From Varroa destructor (lineage: Eukaryota; Arthropoda; Arachnida; Mesostigmata; Varroidae): a stretch of 64,000 bases of DNA. The stretch spans positions 1,380,019 to 1,444,018 of the forward strand of contig NW_019211459.1 of NCBI RefSeq assembly GCF_002443255.2, in the 5' to 3' direction. A program made the position numbers and the translations under genes. The notes beneath the pieces were generated by a model that had not been told where the DNA came from, ran no database searches, and saw nothing but the letters and a program-made list of their open reading frames with translations. Positions 24,603 to 36,243 of this stretch are shown here, one piece after another (the stretch's first letter is position 1; each line of letters begins with the position of its first letter).

Positions 24603-24875
24603 ATGTCGATTGATACTGAATTTCATATGGACCCTGGCGGATTATGTCACAGAACAGAAAATCACTTTCTCGAAATCCATATATGTAGATATGTATCACA
24701 CGCTTATTTGTTGAAGTTTGTGTTAAACATTGATTTAAGGTGTAAGAAATACAATAAACCAATATTGGCATTTGTTTACAACCCATGTTTAAGCGAAAGC
24801 AGATATTTGGATTTTGAAATTGTTCTCGTACCTGCCAATAGAGTTATCCCTGGCGGACACCTCTATAGGACGTAA
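24603..24875 (+). CDS. Candidate 90-codon single-exon gene
   Basis: An ATG at 24603 (AAATG context) opens 90 codons to a TAA. The sequence is AT-biased but has coding-like composition (MSIDTEFHMDPGGLCHRTEN at the start; FVYNPCLSESRYLDFEIVLV later). No signal peptide, splice sites or known domain. The frame may be chance. Confidence 0.22.
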   Translation: MSIDTEFHMDPGGLCHRTENHFLEIHICRYVSHAYLLKFVLNIDLRCKKYNKPILAFVYNPCLSESRYLDFEIVLVPANRVIPGGHLYRT

Positions 24876-26857
24876 TTAATATTCGTTTCGGCGGCCTAAA
24901 CTGCCCTTTTGATGAAACGTACGTTTTTCTATTTCATAAAACACTTCGCAATGCTAGTTCTAAGCAAAGCGACCCGTCGGGGAAGCATGCCTAACATAAG
25001 GTAATTAAGTTGCCGGAAGGCACAAAAAGTCGCACAAAGGCTGGACGTTTTAATCCACATAGACGACTTATCAGAAAACTTTAATGAGCATGCCTAAAAA
25101 AACATCTATTTTCTTTTAGTAAGCTTTATATGATCAGCGAATAAGGAACCGTTATTTACCTGAAGTGAAATGATGGCTAGTAAGGCACTGCAAGCCTATT
25201 CGTAGGGCTTAAACTCGTAGAGTCGTAAGAAGTTCGTTACGGTCATATGCAAAAGCGCAGACGAAATTAGCAACGTAAAGAAGTCTGTTCGTTAAAATCC
25301 GTCATAAAGATAGCCTGAATCGTACCTTCAATATTGTTCTGCTACTCTGGGATATGCTAACATTTAGCTACATTTTGATTTTGATATTCCAGTAATCTAC
25401 GGAAGTTGGATGAATTTTGAACAAGGTAGAAATTGGCTACTACCGATATTAGAGCATTCCCCCTTTCAAGTCAAGCGTTTTCACAATTGTTGTTTATTGT
25501 ACTTTGAGAAGGACCACGCGACAGTTTTTCAGCCGATCAGGCTCGGCCCAGTGTTGGGCAGGTGGGCTGGTGGTGCAGTGCTTAGACTACTTGCGAGATG
25601 GTTAAGTTGGTCGTCCTGATGACTGGAGACGATTTCTCATTTTCCACGAAAAGAGTTACGTTTTGCTAGACGATCGGGTGGTTTCCTAAACTGTGATGAC
25701 TATCCGTACTGAGACATTACCACTCCAGTTAAGTATTCATGAATTTTTCCAACAGTATTGCATATGATACCAGTTTACCAGTCTATAGGAACTAAGTTAT
25801 GTAACTGTTTGACTGGGAAAGGAAGGCAAAGTTCGATCAGTACAACCTGGCGCAATTCTAACTGGTGTTGATTTAGAAATGGGTTACAACCCACAATCTC
25901 GTTCCAATGACATCTACAAATTGCCATACACACCCGCGTACATTTGGGTAACATATGCATGATTGACAAAGTATAACATAATTTAACACTATTCTAGCGA
26001 GAAGATTTATGTTTATGCGGACGAGGAAGAAACGGCTAACCGCAAGACACATCTAAATTCTAAGCGAAAGTTGTTCTTTCCTTAGAGCAGAAACCAACAT
26101 TCCCTTGTACAAACACCCGTACAGCTCTGCCATAGGCCAAAGAACAGTTGCGGACTAGCAACTGGGACAACAGCCAGAGAAGCAAAACGCAACCGAGACA
26201 AACACGTACAACCTGTTGTACCTAGAAGTCGCACAAGATATAGAATTTCATTATAAGCGAAGCTATACTGATTTTCTATTGCTCTAGCAAGTGTGCAGCG
26301 GCTGATCCAGAGCGGTCGAGCACTGTTGCGTGATATACCGTTATTATTAGCCCAACGGAAATCAATCGATTCCCAGCCAAAGAGATCATGTCAAGTATTG
26401 CTGCGAGAGAAACCGACTTTGACATTGACTAGTGATAGCATCTGGCGAGTAGAACTACGATGATCTGGAATATATTACGGAGACCGGATAAATGATCTGT
26501 CGTCGAGTTCGTTCTGAACAACTGTTTCGGCGGACTCACTACCTTAACACGAAAACTCGATAAAAACCGCTATTGCGATAGGTGGCTCCATTAATAGAAG
26601 AAATAATTGTTGTTTTTGGGGCCGAGGCTGAACCCCGTGTGTTCGAGACAAGTAATTTCCTGATAGTGACATAATCGCATGGGGCCAATGTCTTGCCAGC
26701 GATTATGCAATGTGCCCTGTGTTATTTATACATGTACACACTTTTTCTGGAGATGAGGCCTAGAGTGCGGATACGCTGTCCCGTTGTAGCGAATAGCGCT
26801 TGGCGGACTGGGTCTGCACGTGCAGACAACTAGATCTCTGAAAAAACTATCCTGCAG

Positions 26858-27076
26858 ATGATCCCAGAAAAATACCTGTTATATATATTTTCTCTATACT
26901 ATGCATACAGTGGATGTAATAAAATATCGTACGAATTGATCGAACTAGCAGTAGTTAAGGTTACACGCCCCTATCGGCCTGCTGCCAGTCTTAAACACAT
27001 TGTATCGTTGCCAGAACACGCTGTACAACAAACCGCTCTAGTACATGGCTCTCTCGCAGGCCACTGTACTCACTAG
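26858..27076 (+). CDS. Candidate exon beginning with ATG
   Basis: The acceptor CTATCCTGCAG is followed immediately by ATG at 26858, and 72 codons are open to a TAG. The first 20 residues are hydrophobic and aromatic (MIPEKYLLYIFSLYYAYSG). A possible donor (GTTAAG|GTTACA) lies inside the frame. No family recognised. Confidence 0.22.
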   Translation: MIPEKYLLYIFSLYYAYSGCNKISYELIELAVVKVTRPYRPAASLKHIVSLPEHAVQQTALVHGSLAGHCTH

Positions 27077-27424
27077 AGCTAACTTCATCTTTGTCAGGGT
27101 CAATCGATACCAACCAATCGATAAAAAGAATAGAGAACTACCAGCAGCTCGGTAGCTGAGGTTCTTTTCTCCCTGTATCAATTTGTTGTTTCGCTGCTTC
27201 TTGACTCTGGCAAAAGGAGCCCTTCGCAAAAGCATACTGTCGCTATTCTCAAGTATACAAGTGTACTATCCGCGGTGACGCAGACTATCTGTTCGGCCCA
27301 TTGCCTCGATGGCCGACTAACTTGGCCATACGATGTGGAGCTCCTCCATCCACCCATAATTGTACGTGCCGCCGACTTTATTTGTTTCGACAGACAGCAG
27401 AACATCATACAACAAGCTACAGGC

Positions 27425-29089
27425 TCAAGTAATAGCTAACAGTTGTTCTATACCATTGCGTGCAGTAGTTAGCGTTGCCGTTGTTTTCGTACGTGGATAT
27501 TGTTTGAGTGAGCAGCAGCAGTGGCAAAGAAAACCGCTATCGTCGTCGAGTGCTTGCGCAAGCCACCGACAGAATGCGTGCATTTTATACGCTGCTGCTG
27601 CTGCTGCTGCTGCTTCTGCAGTAGCAATTTTCGGAGGCTAGGTTAGGACGAAGGGAGGCGTTGTATAAGGGAGAAGCAATCGCCTATTTGACACTGATAT
27701 CTTCACTGACATTGATGATGAGGAGGAAACTCAAGTATACAATTCGTATGAAGCCAGCGGCCCACACTGGCATAGCATAATTTAGTGTAACTAAATCAAT
27801 CTAACTATCGAGATCAACGAAACCTAGAATCAAGGAACCGAGTGCCTGGCGAGCACAAGCCTGCTTGCGCAACCACGTTGGCAACAACAGCCAGCCTTGC
27901 TTACGGCTAACCTATTTTCGTCGACGTGGGCATGCCGGAGAACGACGACCGCATGGACAAACGGAAGAAGCCTGTCAAGTGATTGATCGAAATTTCAGCT
28001 TGTGATGGCATCCACGTATATGTGATACTTGGTGCATGATATTTTATATGTACGTTAAGTATATGTCCAAGCTAGACGAATGATAGAATATGGGTGACAT
28101 TGGACAACTATATGGGGCGACGATGGATAACGAGAAGCATAGCAACACTAAGTCGGCATAGTGCCAGCACTTCCTATATCTATCGCTGTTGTCACCGGTG
28201 TGGTCAATTTCTCTACCTGGCCACTCGCAGTAAGCATACTGCGTCGATGGCACGCTCCGTCGCCCACCACAAAAACCACCAAAGCTGCGTACGAAGAAAA
28301 CTGTCGACAAAGCAATTTTTGACAGTCACTGAAAGCTCAGGAGCAGGCAGTTCTAGGCTGTGTTCGTGTCAACCTGCGTCCTTCAGCTGTTTACAAGTGG
28401 GTCCTGCCATTGCAACAACATGGATATGGGAACACGCGGAACTCCGATCCGCTTCCAAGGTCACCATCGGTATTTCCTTCTCCACTAGGTCAAAACAGCT
28501 TGTGACGTGGCGGCAACACTGGCGGCAAGAGTCAAGCCAAGGAGCATCTACACTGGCAGTGTGTAGCACCACCGCATATCTGCCACGCACCTCTCGAGTC
28601 ATTAGCCCCTGGTTGGATGTTTTCAAACGGCCTGCGGAAAGAAAAAGACAGCACAAGAGTGAGGAAAGGAAAAGGGTGTCACTGTTTCTGACCGAGAGCA
28701 AGAAGCGGCTTGTCATATATGTATGTTATGCTATGTTGCAGCGACTCGCTTGCACGTAGCCGTTGCCATTCGCATCGTATCCAAGAGCTGTACCTGCTTC
28801 TCCTCGATATATACACATATTGATGAGAAAACATACCTGTAAGTACCATGTAAGGGCTCCGTAGCGAAGCAGACTGTTTTCAACTGTAACAATTAATGGT
28901 TCTTATGTATTTAGGAAGCGGCTTAGAGTTTAGCAGAGCGTGTTTTGTCCAACGAAAAAGTTCTGTTTTCACTTACCCACTTGACTATTCGTCCGTTCCG
29001 GCCAACCCAGCTGCTTACCCCTAATCCAGGAATAGATAGGATGTCGAACATGAATCCCGAAAGAGCTCTTGAACACTGAACGATTCTAA
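27425..29089 (-). CDS. Candidate five-exon gene, unknown product
   Basis: Five minus-strand exons join without a stop or phase break: 28977-29089 (acceptor CTTATTGGCAG, donor TGG|GTAAGTG), 28837-28883 (TTGTTACAG, TACAG|GTATGT), 28591-28631 (TTTCTTTCCGCAG, GAGAG|GTGCGT), 28217-28284 (CGTACGCAG, GGCCAG|GTAGAG) and 27425-27637 (a long pyrimidine run ending CCTAG; stop at 27425). Peptide pieces in order are SGFMFDILSIPGLGVSSWVG, LKTVCFATEPLHGTY, PFENIQPGANDSR, LVVFVVGDGACHRRSML, and a tail with eight Ala. An alternative acceptor at 28687 would switch exon 3 into a longer frame ending at 28369. No domain recognised. The model was assembled by eye, so alternative exon choices exist at each step. 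Confidence 0.35.
27591..27613. repeat. (GCT)n repeat, Ala-coding on the minus strand
   Basis: Eight GCT units. If the minus-strand terminal exon 27425-27637 is real, they encode an eight-alanine run. Confidence 0.95.
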
Positions 29090-30314
29090 CTGCCAATAAG
29101 GGTTGAAGTTTGCTATTGCTTAACGATAAGGCGAAGCATACGCGAATGTACAGAAACGGCTGATGTTATAATATACTCGTGTTTTGCGCTTACAGTTGCA
29201 TTATCGGATGGCTCAAGAGAAGCAGTTCTGTATAGAAATGATACGGCGAATGTAACTAAACTTATCTGCAAATATCTGTCAATGCTTCCGCTTGTAGTAG
29301 TTTTTGTTTTTATCATTGTTTTTTTTTCGTATGTTATTGCCACCCTGGTTTCATTAGAGGGAAGTGTTTGTTGGAAAAACTGACAAGTGCGGACATGTTA
29401 TAGGAGTTCGATCTTATAGAGAAACGAGAAGGCCAACGTTGCCTGTCACCCATCTGCCAAGAGGGCTCACGCTATAGCCGCACAATAGACCGAAAAAGCT
29501 GAAAACAGCCCCCCAAGTCCACCTTTGCCTCCGGACAATCCAGTCTAATTACTAATAGTACAACGATAGGCAGACATCGCCATAGCAAAACATAATTATC
29601 TGTACTGGTAGTGTCATCGTCCATTTAATAGTCACGAGTTTGGAGACAGGGGGAAGTCTAAACATGGGTTAAACCTGTTCTTGTTTACACGCGATGCTAA
29701 ATGAGCTCTGTCAAGGAAAGTTTGGTTTTTTGGACCCGTATAGAGGTCAATGGTGGTACTACGTCTAGGTGCAAACCATGTTTGATTGGATGGAAGACGC
29801 TCAAAGCGTCCTGCCTAACAGCCAGTTTCCGAAGTATGACTAGTTAAGTCTCGTGCAAAGACAAAGCCCATTACGTTAAATAATGGTGAATTCGGCGAAG
29901 GTCTTCTTTCAGGCACATTTTTCAACAGGGGCGGAAGGAAAATGTCTCTGCGGGCAATTCATTTTGTTTTCTCACGACCTATTTTCTGAGCGCGATTTGT
30001 GATAGTGAGTGATCCATTTAAACTCGTGACCCCTACAAGTCTCCCTATGACAACTCTAGATGTTGTTTAAAACATTTCAATAAATGAACGATGTTCATTA
30101 GACAACAGCAGCACATACTAGTACCATAATGAGGTTTGACAAGATAAGGTAAGAGCTTTATATTAATGCAGCAGGAGGATGACAAAGTCTAATCAACTGG
30201 CACACCTAGGCTGAATAATGATGCACCGTGCAGAAGTGAGTAAATAAATGAAGCACTAACAAATAATATGTTAATGTCGAATCATTGTGAAGTCACAAGT
30301 TATATTACACTTAC

Positions 30315-30588
30315 GTGCAGCGGTACATGTTGGCATGAGGATATTTCTCTGAGGACCAAAACGAATGTGGGCGTGTACATATGGTGAACAATTTAGGTAA
30401 TAATAAATGGTAGACATGTTTGGGCTTATTGTAGCCCCACTCGTATCATACGAATTTCGTGCTGGTAAGGCCAGGAGGTCGACGACAAACTGCTGGTTCA
30501 CTAACTGATAAACACGAACTTGCTTTAGGTCTTCTTCAAGACTACAAAACTTTGTGCCGATTGTGACTTTCGCTCTTTTGATATACAA
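30315..30588 (-). CDS. Candidate exon ending at a GTAAGT donor
   Basis: A minus-strand frame is open from about 30588 through the strong donor GCTGCAC|GTAAGTG after 30315, and on to 30271 if unspliced. It contains KVTIGTKFCSLEEDLKQVRV, then VVDLLALPARNSYD and NCSPYVHAHIRFGPQ, with good polar/hydrophobic alternation. The 5' boundary is unclear, as no strong acceptor sits at the frame's start. Family unknown. Confidence 0.28.
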
Positions 30589-31019
30589 TTATGGAAAGCC
30601 TTACCGACTCGACAGTGATATAGTTCAATAATTATATTATATTGTATGCAGATAGCCGTTAGCCTGTGGCTTCAAATGTACGGCTTACAACCCTGTTTCG
30701 GTTGCGATTCGAAATGAGAGATACTGCATCGATTCAAAAGGTTGAAAATATCAGCTATAACAATAGCTGAACTGAGCGCTTAGGGATGGCGGGACCCCCA
30801 CACAGAAGCATATTGGTATTACTATCATACTGTTTCTCGCAACAGAAGACGTTCATTACTTATCGCAAAAGCAGTAGAGCTATCCTTAGACGATGGAAAA
30901 AAAGGAGTCGCCAGAACGAATTTCGAAAACGCCGAAACAATGAAATAAGCATGAGAAAGCAAAGAAGAAAGAGACTAATACCAAAAAAAGAGAAACCCAA
31001 AAGTAGGCGTTAAGCTATC

Positions 31020-32550
31020 ACGGCATCCTCGTAACCTTTTCTTAGAAACTATGTACGTACATTTGGCTCCTTCCAAATGTGTCAGCCGCCAGAGGCGGTT
31101 CCTCACTTCGCCACGCAGCAACTTAAAAATATTATGACCTCCTACAAATGTCCCATTGTGAAGGTGGTAACTTTTTTGGGAGGGGTCTCTAGAGCCACAG
31201 AAAAGTAAGGAGAGTAATTAGAATAGATCTATTGATCTTAATATGGATGCGACATTACTTGGCCTTTCGTTAACAAGGTATTGTGATAAGGATATTACAG
31301 AATCTTGTAGGATATGGCCAAAGATATTTCCGCGTCTCATGTGGGGGGGTATGATACATATGCCTTCGTAGACATGCCAATGGATCAGCAAGCGACAAAG
31401 GACAATGAAAAACGCTTCATGCTATTATGTATTCCGGCTTAATGTAACGTGTACACCTTACTCGTATTTATATTCAGGACCAACAAGCATAAGCACAAAT
31501 AAACAAAATCGAAAGATGTCGGCTTTCTTCCAACAACGAGTTTGGCCAACGCTAGTGCATATAGTCATCTAGCGGATTAATTCTTCTTCTTTCACATACC
31601 ACTAGCCAGAATTTAAGGAACCGCCTATTTTTCATCTATAATTCTCTGTAACCAGTGGATAAGAACAGCTTATATAACTGGTTCGGTCATATAATATATA
31701 CCTTTAGTACAAATTGAGCATAAATAGAATGCCGTTTCGCTGGTGACTGTCGGTTGACGCGGGGCGTGTTTTACAAGCGTATCCGGTCGCGTTGTGGCTA
31801 TCATCAACAGTTCGCTATTATACGCACCGAAGCGGAAACACGGTTGCGTGGACCTAGAATATTGTGCGCTGAGATCTGCAAGGGCTTAAAGAATTGGCTA
31901 TTCCATTTAACTCCGGCGAGAGAGCCCTTAAAAATCTATCTGCTATTGAGCCATAGTTTCGATTGCAGAAAGCTTTGCATTAGATTTCGCGCCGACAGGA
32001 TAAGGGTTCATCGGCACTAAAAATGCGACAAAACCTATAAAGTATATACAACACCATATAAACTTTTAATAGGAAAAATAGCTTTTTCAGCTATTATCAA
32101 ATAATGACGACCCTAACCAGTAATACTGTAATATATATATATATATATATATGTTGAATAATCTCCTCGAAAAATTGAACAGCCGGCGGACTTCCTCTTC
32201 CGAGACTGATTTCTGCATGATAATAGCTATTGACTTCCGAGCAACTAAGCTGCTAAGCATTGACCACAAGGGCTTCAAGACGTTTCTACCGCTTCATCTG
32301 CCAGACCAAGTACCTTCAAAAAGATGGCAACCAGCTATAGCCACCCCTTGATTGTTGCACTCGAACAGATTACTCTGGATTATCTGTGTGTAATGCTCGC
32401 GAAAACTAAACAGTCAGCATTATAACAATAAACTTTAGCGTTAACCTATTAACGGGACAGTTTCATAATCTTTTTATCAAAACCCAACTTCAGAGACTAA
32501 CGAACGCCATACCTATTACAACATGTGAAACTGTGGCCGAATTCCAACTG
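31020..32550. other. No convincing gene
   Basis: Contains an 88-codon plus frame (31754-32020), frames on both strands at 32087-32351, and a short (AT)n tract at 32130-32152. None has clear splice support. Confidence 0.5.
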
Positions 32551-33740
32551 CGTACCAACTCACGTGCTAATATACATACGTATGTATATAGCGCAGTCTT
32601 CATTCGAATTCTGCATCAGCGTGCATCCAGCATGCGACTCAGCTGCACCTAGCAACCTTTGAATCTTTTGCCACCGAGTACAGTTTATATGACGCAAATA
32701 TGTATTTCTGACACCTGTGTCGACTCTAATGTGCCTAGGCAGACGCAGAACATTTACTTGACTCAACCGAATATTTGATTTTTAGCACCTTTCCACAAAG
32801 AAGCATCTTGCGGAATTGTGGCCTGCGTTGACAAGCAGCAAAAAGAACCGAGGAATGTAGACAGGTTCGACAAAGCTCCTTTCGTGCCATCCTGTCTATA
32901 GATATGTGCATGAACAGACATTAGTAGGAACAGACATGTAGGCTTGGCACCTTCCCCTTGGGTAAGGGTGGGATTGGGATTAGTTTGCCTCGACCATTGT
33001 CGCCGCTGGACTAGCAGTGGCAGTTATCAGCTGTTGCGCATTCTTGCTGTTTCTCTTCATCTAGCCGCTTCCGTCATCCGCCTGCTATAGTTAGTGCGTC
33101 TCTCGTGGAGTCAAGGTCTTCACCTCTTCCACAGCGGGAACGGCTCTTGTTGCTGGCTGGCTGACCCCAACCGCTTGCATGGCAGCTCTAGTAGTTGCTT
33201 CTGGCCGGCCGCTGGCTGCTTAACACGTTATCGAAGGGTTTCACTGTAGATGACGCAAACGTTGACGGAGAGTCGGTTGCTTACAATCGTCATGCTCCTG
33301 CCGTTTTCTCAATGCCCTACTGCTGCGTCCCCAGCCAAGTAGCCTGCCAGAGGGTCTAACGTTTCCTCGTCACAGATGTTGCGCTATTCCGCCCTGTTCC
33401 TCTCCCAAGACCAGAGTAAAAAGGTTTGCTCCCTGCATTTGCCCCTTTCCCGTATCCCTCAATAGCCGCCGTCATCGTCCGGAAAACCTTCCTCCCAAAC
33501 ACCCCCACCAAACCTCCTGTTACTGTACCACTATTTTCCTACGCTGTCGTTGCCACATGTGTCTGCCCCACCATTCGTATGCGTCTACAAACAGACACAG
33601 CCAGCCTCTGCCTTCGGGAGCTGCTGTCCGGCAAGCTTACTCTCTTTAACTCCCCGCGCCCCCGTCTTGCCCTTCGTTTTTTTTTAATTTTTTTTTACAT
33701 CCCAGTGGACTCTCTCCCCGCTTTCCCCTCGGCCTCTTAC

Positions 33741-34285
33741 TGAAAACCACCCCACGGGAGTCCTACTTGGGGCTCTACATGGCGGGTGGCGCAAGAGACG
33801 TTGTGCCACATTGTGCAAGCACAGATGCCCTCTGGTTGGTGGAGCTGCGTTGGGTGGAGCCTGAGGCTCCTGCGCCCCAGCAAATACAGTCGCCCCCAAT
33901 AAAAGGCTCCGCCCATTGACACACTGTCGGCAACTGCGGCGAGTTCGTGGTGACCTTCACGGCTTGATCAAAACGTGGCTGCCTTGTATAGCGTATGAAA
34001 AGCTAAATGGCTGCAAGCTTATGTCTATTGTGTATATTTTCCACACACTGTGTGACCACCACTGATTTCCACTGTGGCTGCAGTTCGGCAACGGGTGGCC
34101 GTATGCCATTTTCTAACCTTGTCTTTGCAATGACGACATTGATCCGACAACAGCATTGGGACATTGCCACCGCAACCTTCATTTGTACCACCAATAATAT
34201 CATGACAGGGATGCTTTGGTATTGGGAAGGCCCTATCGCTTCCCGTCTGGGGCCAGCTGGCTCCGTCGACTGACCCTTCGCGTCG
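33741..34285 (-). CDS. Candidate gene, two in-phase exons, Cys/His-containing
   Basis: Exon 34118-34285 follows one of the best acceptors in the window (TTTCATTTCCCACTCAG) and ends at AAG|GTTAGA, 56 codons. It starts RREGSVDGASWPQTGSD and later has HPCHDIIGG and SDQCRHCKDK. Exon 33741-33923 follows TTGCCGACAG and ends at TTTTCA|GTAAGA, 61 codons, Pro/Ala-rich with two Cys. They join at phase 0 across a 194-base intron. The Cys/His spacing suggests metal binding, but no known finger pattern fits. Upstream minus frames to 34447 may hold a further exon. Confidence 0.36.
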
Positions 34286-35974
34286 CTGAGTGGGAAATGA
34301 AAGGAAGCGGCATTTGACTGTTCGCCTGGACGGCCGCGTTAGACGGGAACGTTGCGAAACGCCGCTCTCAAGTTTACATAGTTTCAACATCAAGCCCATC
34401 ATTGGCCGTGCAGGCAACAAGTTCATATCGGCCATTTGTGCTATCAATAATATTGCTGATAAATAATAATCATAGCGATAGAACTATAATGAACGTAAAA
34501 GCTCTGTTCTTGATGAGTCGACATACGGACAGATTAGTACAGATTAGTATTAGATCACGTCATTGATCGAGATAGAGATGGTGAAAGATTATTATTAGTA
34601 CACCTGCTGAAGCGGTTGGATACTTCAAACATATAAAGTTCTTCACTAGGAATCAATGCTGGTGGATGCTTTATGTTACACGCATATTCACGAGGGTTTT
34701 GAATTCAACGCGTTGAAAATTTGCTTTACATGCAGAAAATCTGGAACCTTATCTGCGCTTGCGGATACGAACTGGCATAATGTTGACCAATAACCCACTC
34801 CAACATGCTTCTAATTTTAAATTTCAATTCATCCGAATAAGCCCCGTCATGCGGATTCGCCATTTATTTCCACACAGCGTACAAGCGTAAAAGTACCCTG
34901 TCGCCCCATGGCGCGCAGGGCCTGCTCGGAGCAAAAACGACTGTAGATGCACTATTCACTTTTTTGCCGTCTCGATTGCAGCGTAGGTGCATCGTGATAG
35001 GAGTCCTATCTTCTTATTTTTTACCACAGTTCCGCTGGGGCAGAAGGCATTGGGATCGGTCTGAACGTCTTTATTGTACGCACCTCGCATTGATCAAGAC
35101 ACCATAAAGGAATTCCTCGGTAGAAAGGCTATATCGTCCAGATACAACTGTGTGATTCTCTGAAATCTCATTTGGTAAACCATCAGAATGTAGCTGACAC
35201 ATAACATTGTGTACTAAGGTCCTGTTCGCAACTCCTGCCATCCATAAATTTTATTTCCGGCAATTGCGATGTATAAGTTTTGCTGAATATTAATTTCATA
35301 TATCATTCAAAAATGAGCAGGCTCATTTGAACCAGATTCGGTGATTTTTTGTCACTGGTGGCACCATTAGAACTGCTAAAACACGGCCACATTAGGTACT
35401 ATAGGTACAACCGGCCACCTGACGCTGACCTGACAATATAGGCACGTACACGGTTCTCTGGCATATATTTGCATCGCGTACGTGACGACATCGTATCGAA
35501 GGCCCTCTTCGGCAGCCGGCAATTATGAGCATATTGCAGGTACAGCGATTGTGCTGGCCACGTACGGCACGCAGCAGATACCCACAGTCGGGAATCCCAT
35601 ATAGGAGCCATCCAGGTCCCACACACATACCTTTTCATATAGCTACGCTAGAGAGTAAGCGTTCAAAGGCAAGCAGCGGAAATGACCTACCCCAGTGAGT
35701 CATTCTTGTGAGTATTTTTTTTTATTTATTTTAACTTTATGGATCCATTAAGCGAGATTATTCAGTGTTTGCTTTGTTGTTGCTTATCACCGTTACTGCG
35801 ATAAGCCAGACGGATGTGATCAGCGCGCCGGCTGGCAAAAGAGCGTTCTAATATCGCACTTAGATGAAAAAGTTGATGGAAAATAGTGAATCTATAGATT
35901 ACGTCCATCATACAATATGATCGTTGCGACAGCTTGACGGTTTAGTAACCTGACGTCAGCTGTAGAGTATTTGA

Positions 35975-36013
35975 GCATGCACATGCATATGTATGCATGT
36001 GCATGTGCATGTG
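35975..36013. repeat. GCATG/CATGTG tract with 11-bp hairpin
   Basis: The alternating purine-pyrimidine tract contains an 11-base arm GCACATGCATA and its exact complement separated by TG, followed by direct repeats of GCATGT. Confidence 0.85.
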
Positions 36014-36243
36014 CTTTACACATCTATGAGATGATCCAGCATTTCCTAAGATCAATACACAGACCCAATGATCGCGGGACTCCATGTTGACTAGACGAAG
36101 GTCACCATTTTAATTTCTGGGTTGTTTTCATGGTAGGCGTGTCAGATGGGTTGGATAGCAGGCTCGGTAACGGGATAGTGCATGTAGAAAATGATGATTG
36201 TGGTGAAGGGGAACAGGAACGCTGATCGCATTCGTGTTTTTAC

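Noticed and set aside
28094..28759. 221-codon plus-strand open frame, the longest in the window
   Set aside because: It lies opposite the minus-strand exon chain, which has strong splice sites in phase. The plus frame has mixed composition, no splice support and no recognisable domain.
33426..33743. 105-codon plus-strand frame
   Set aside because: Sits in a pyrimidine-rich stretch and overlaps the better-supported minus-strand exon at 33741-33923; no splice support.
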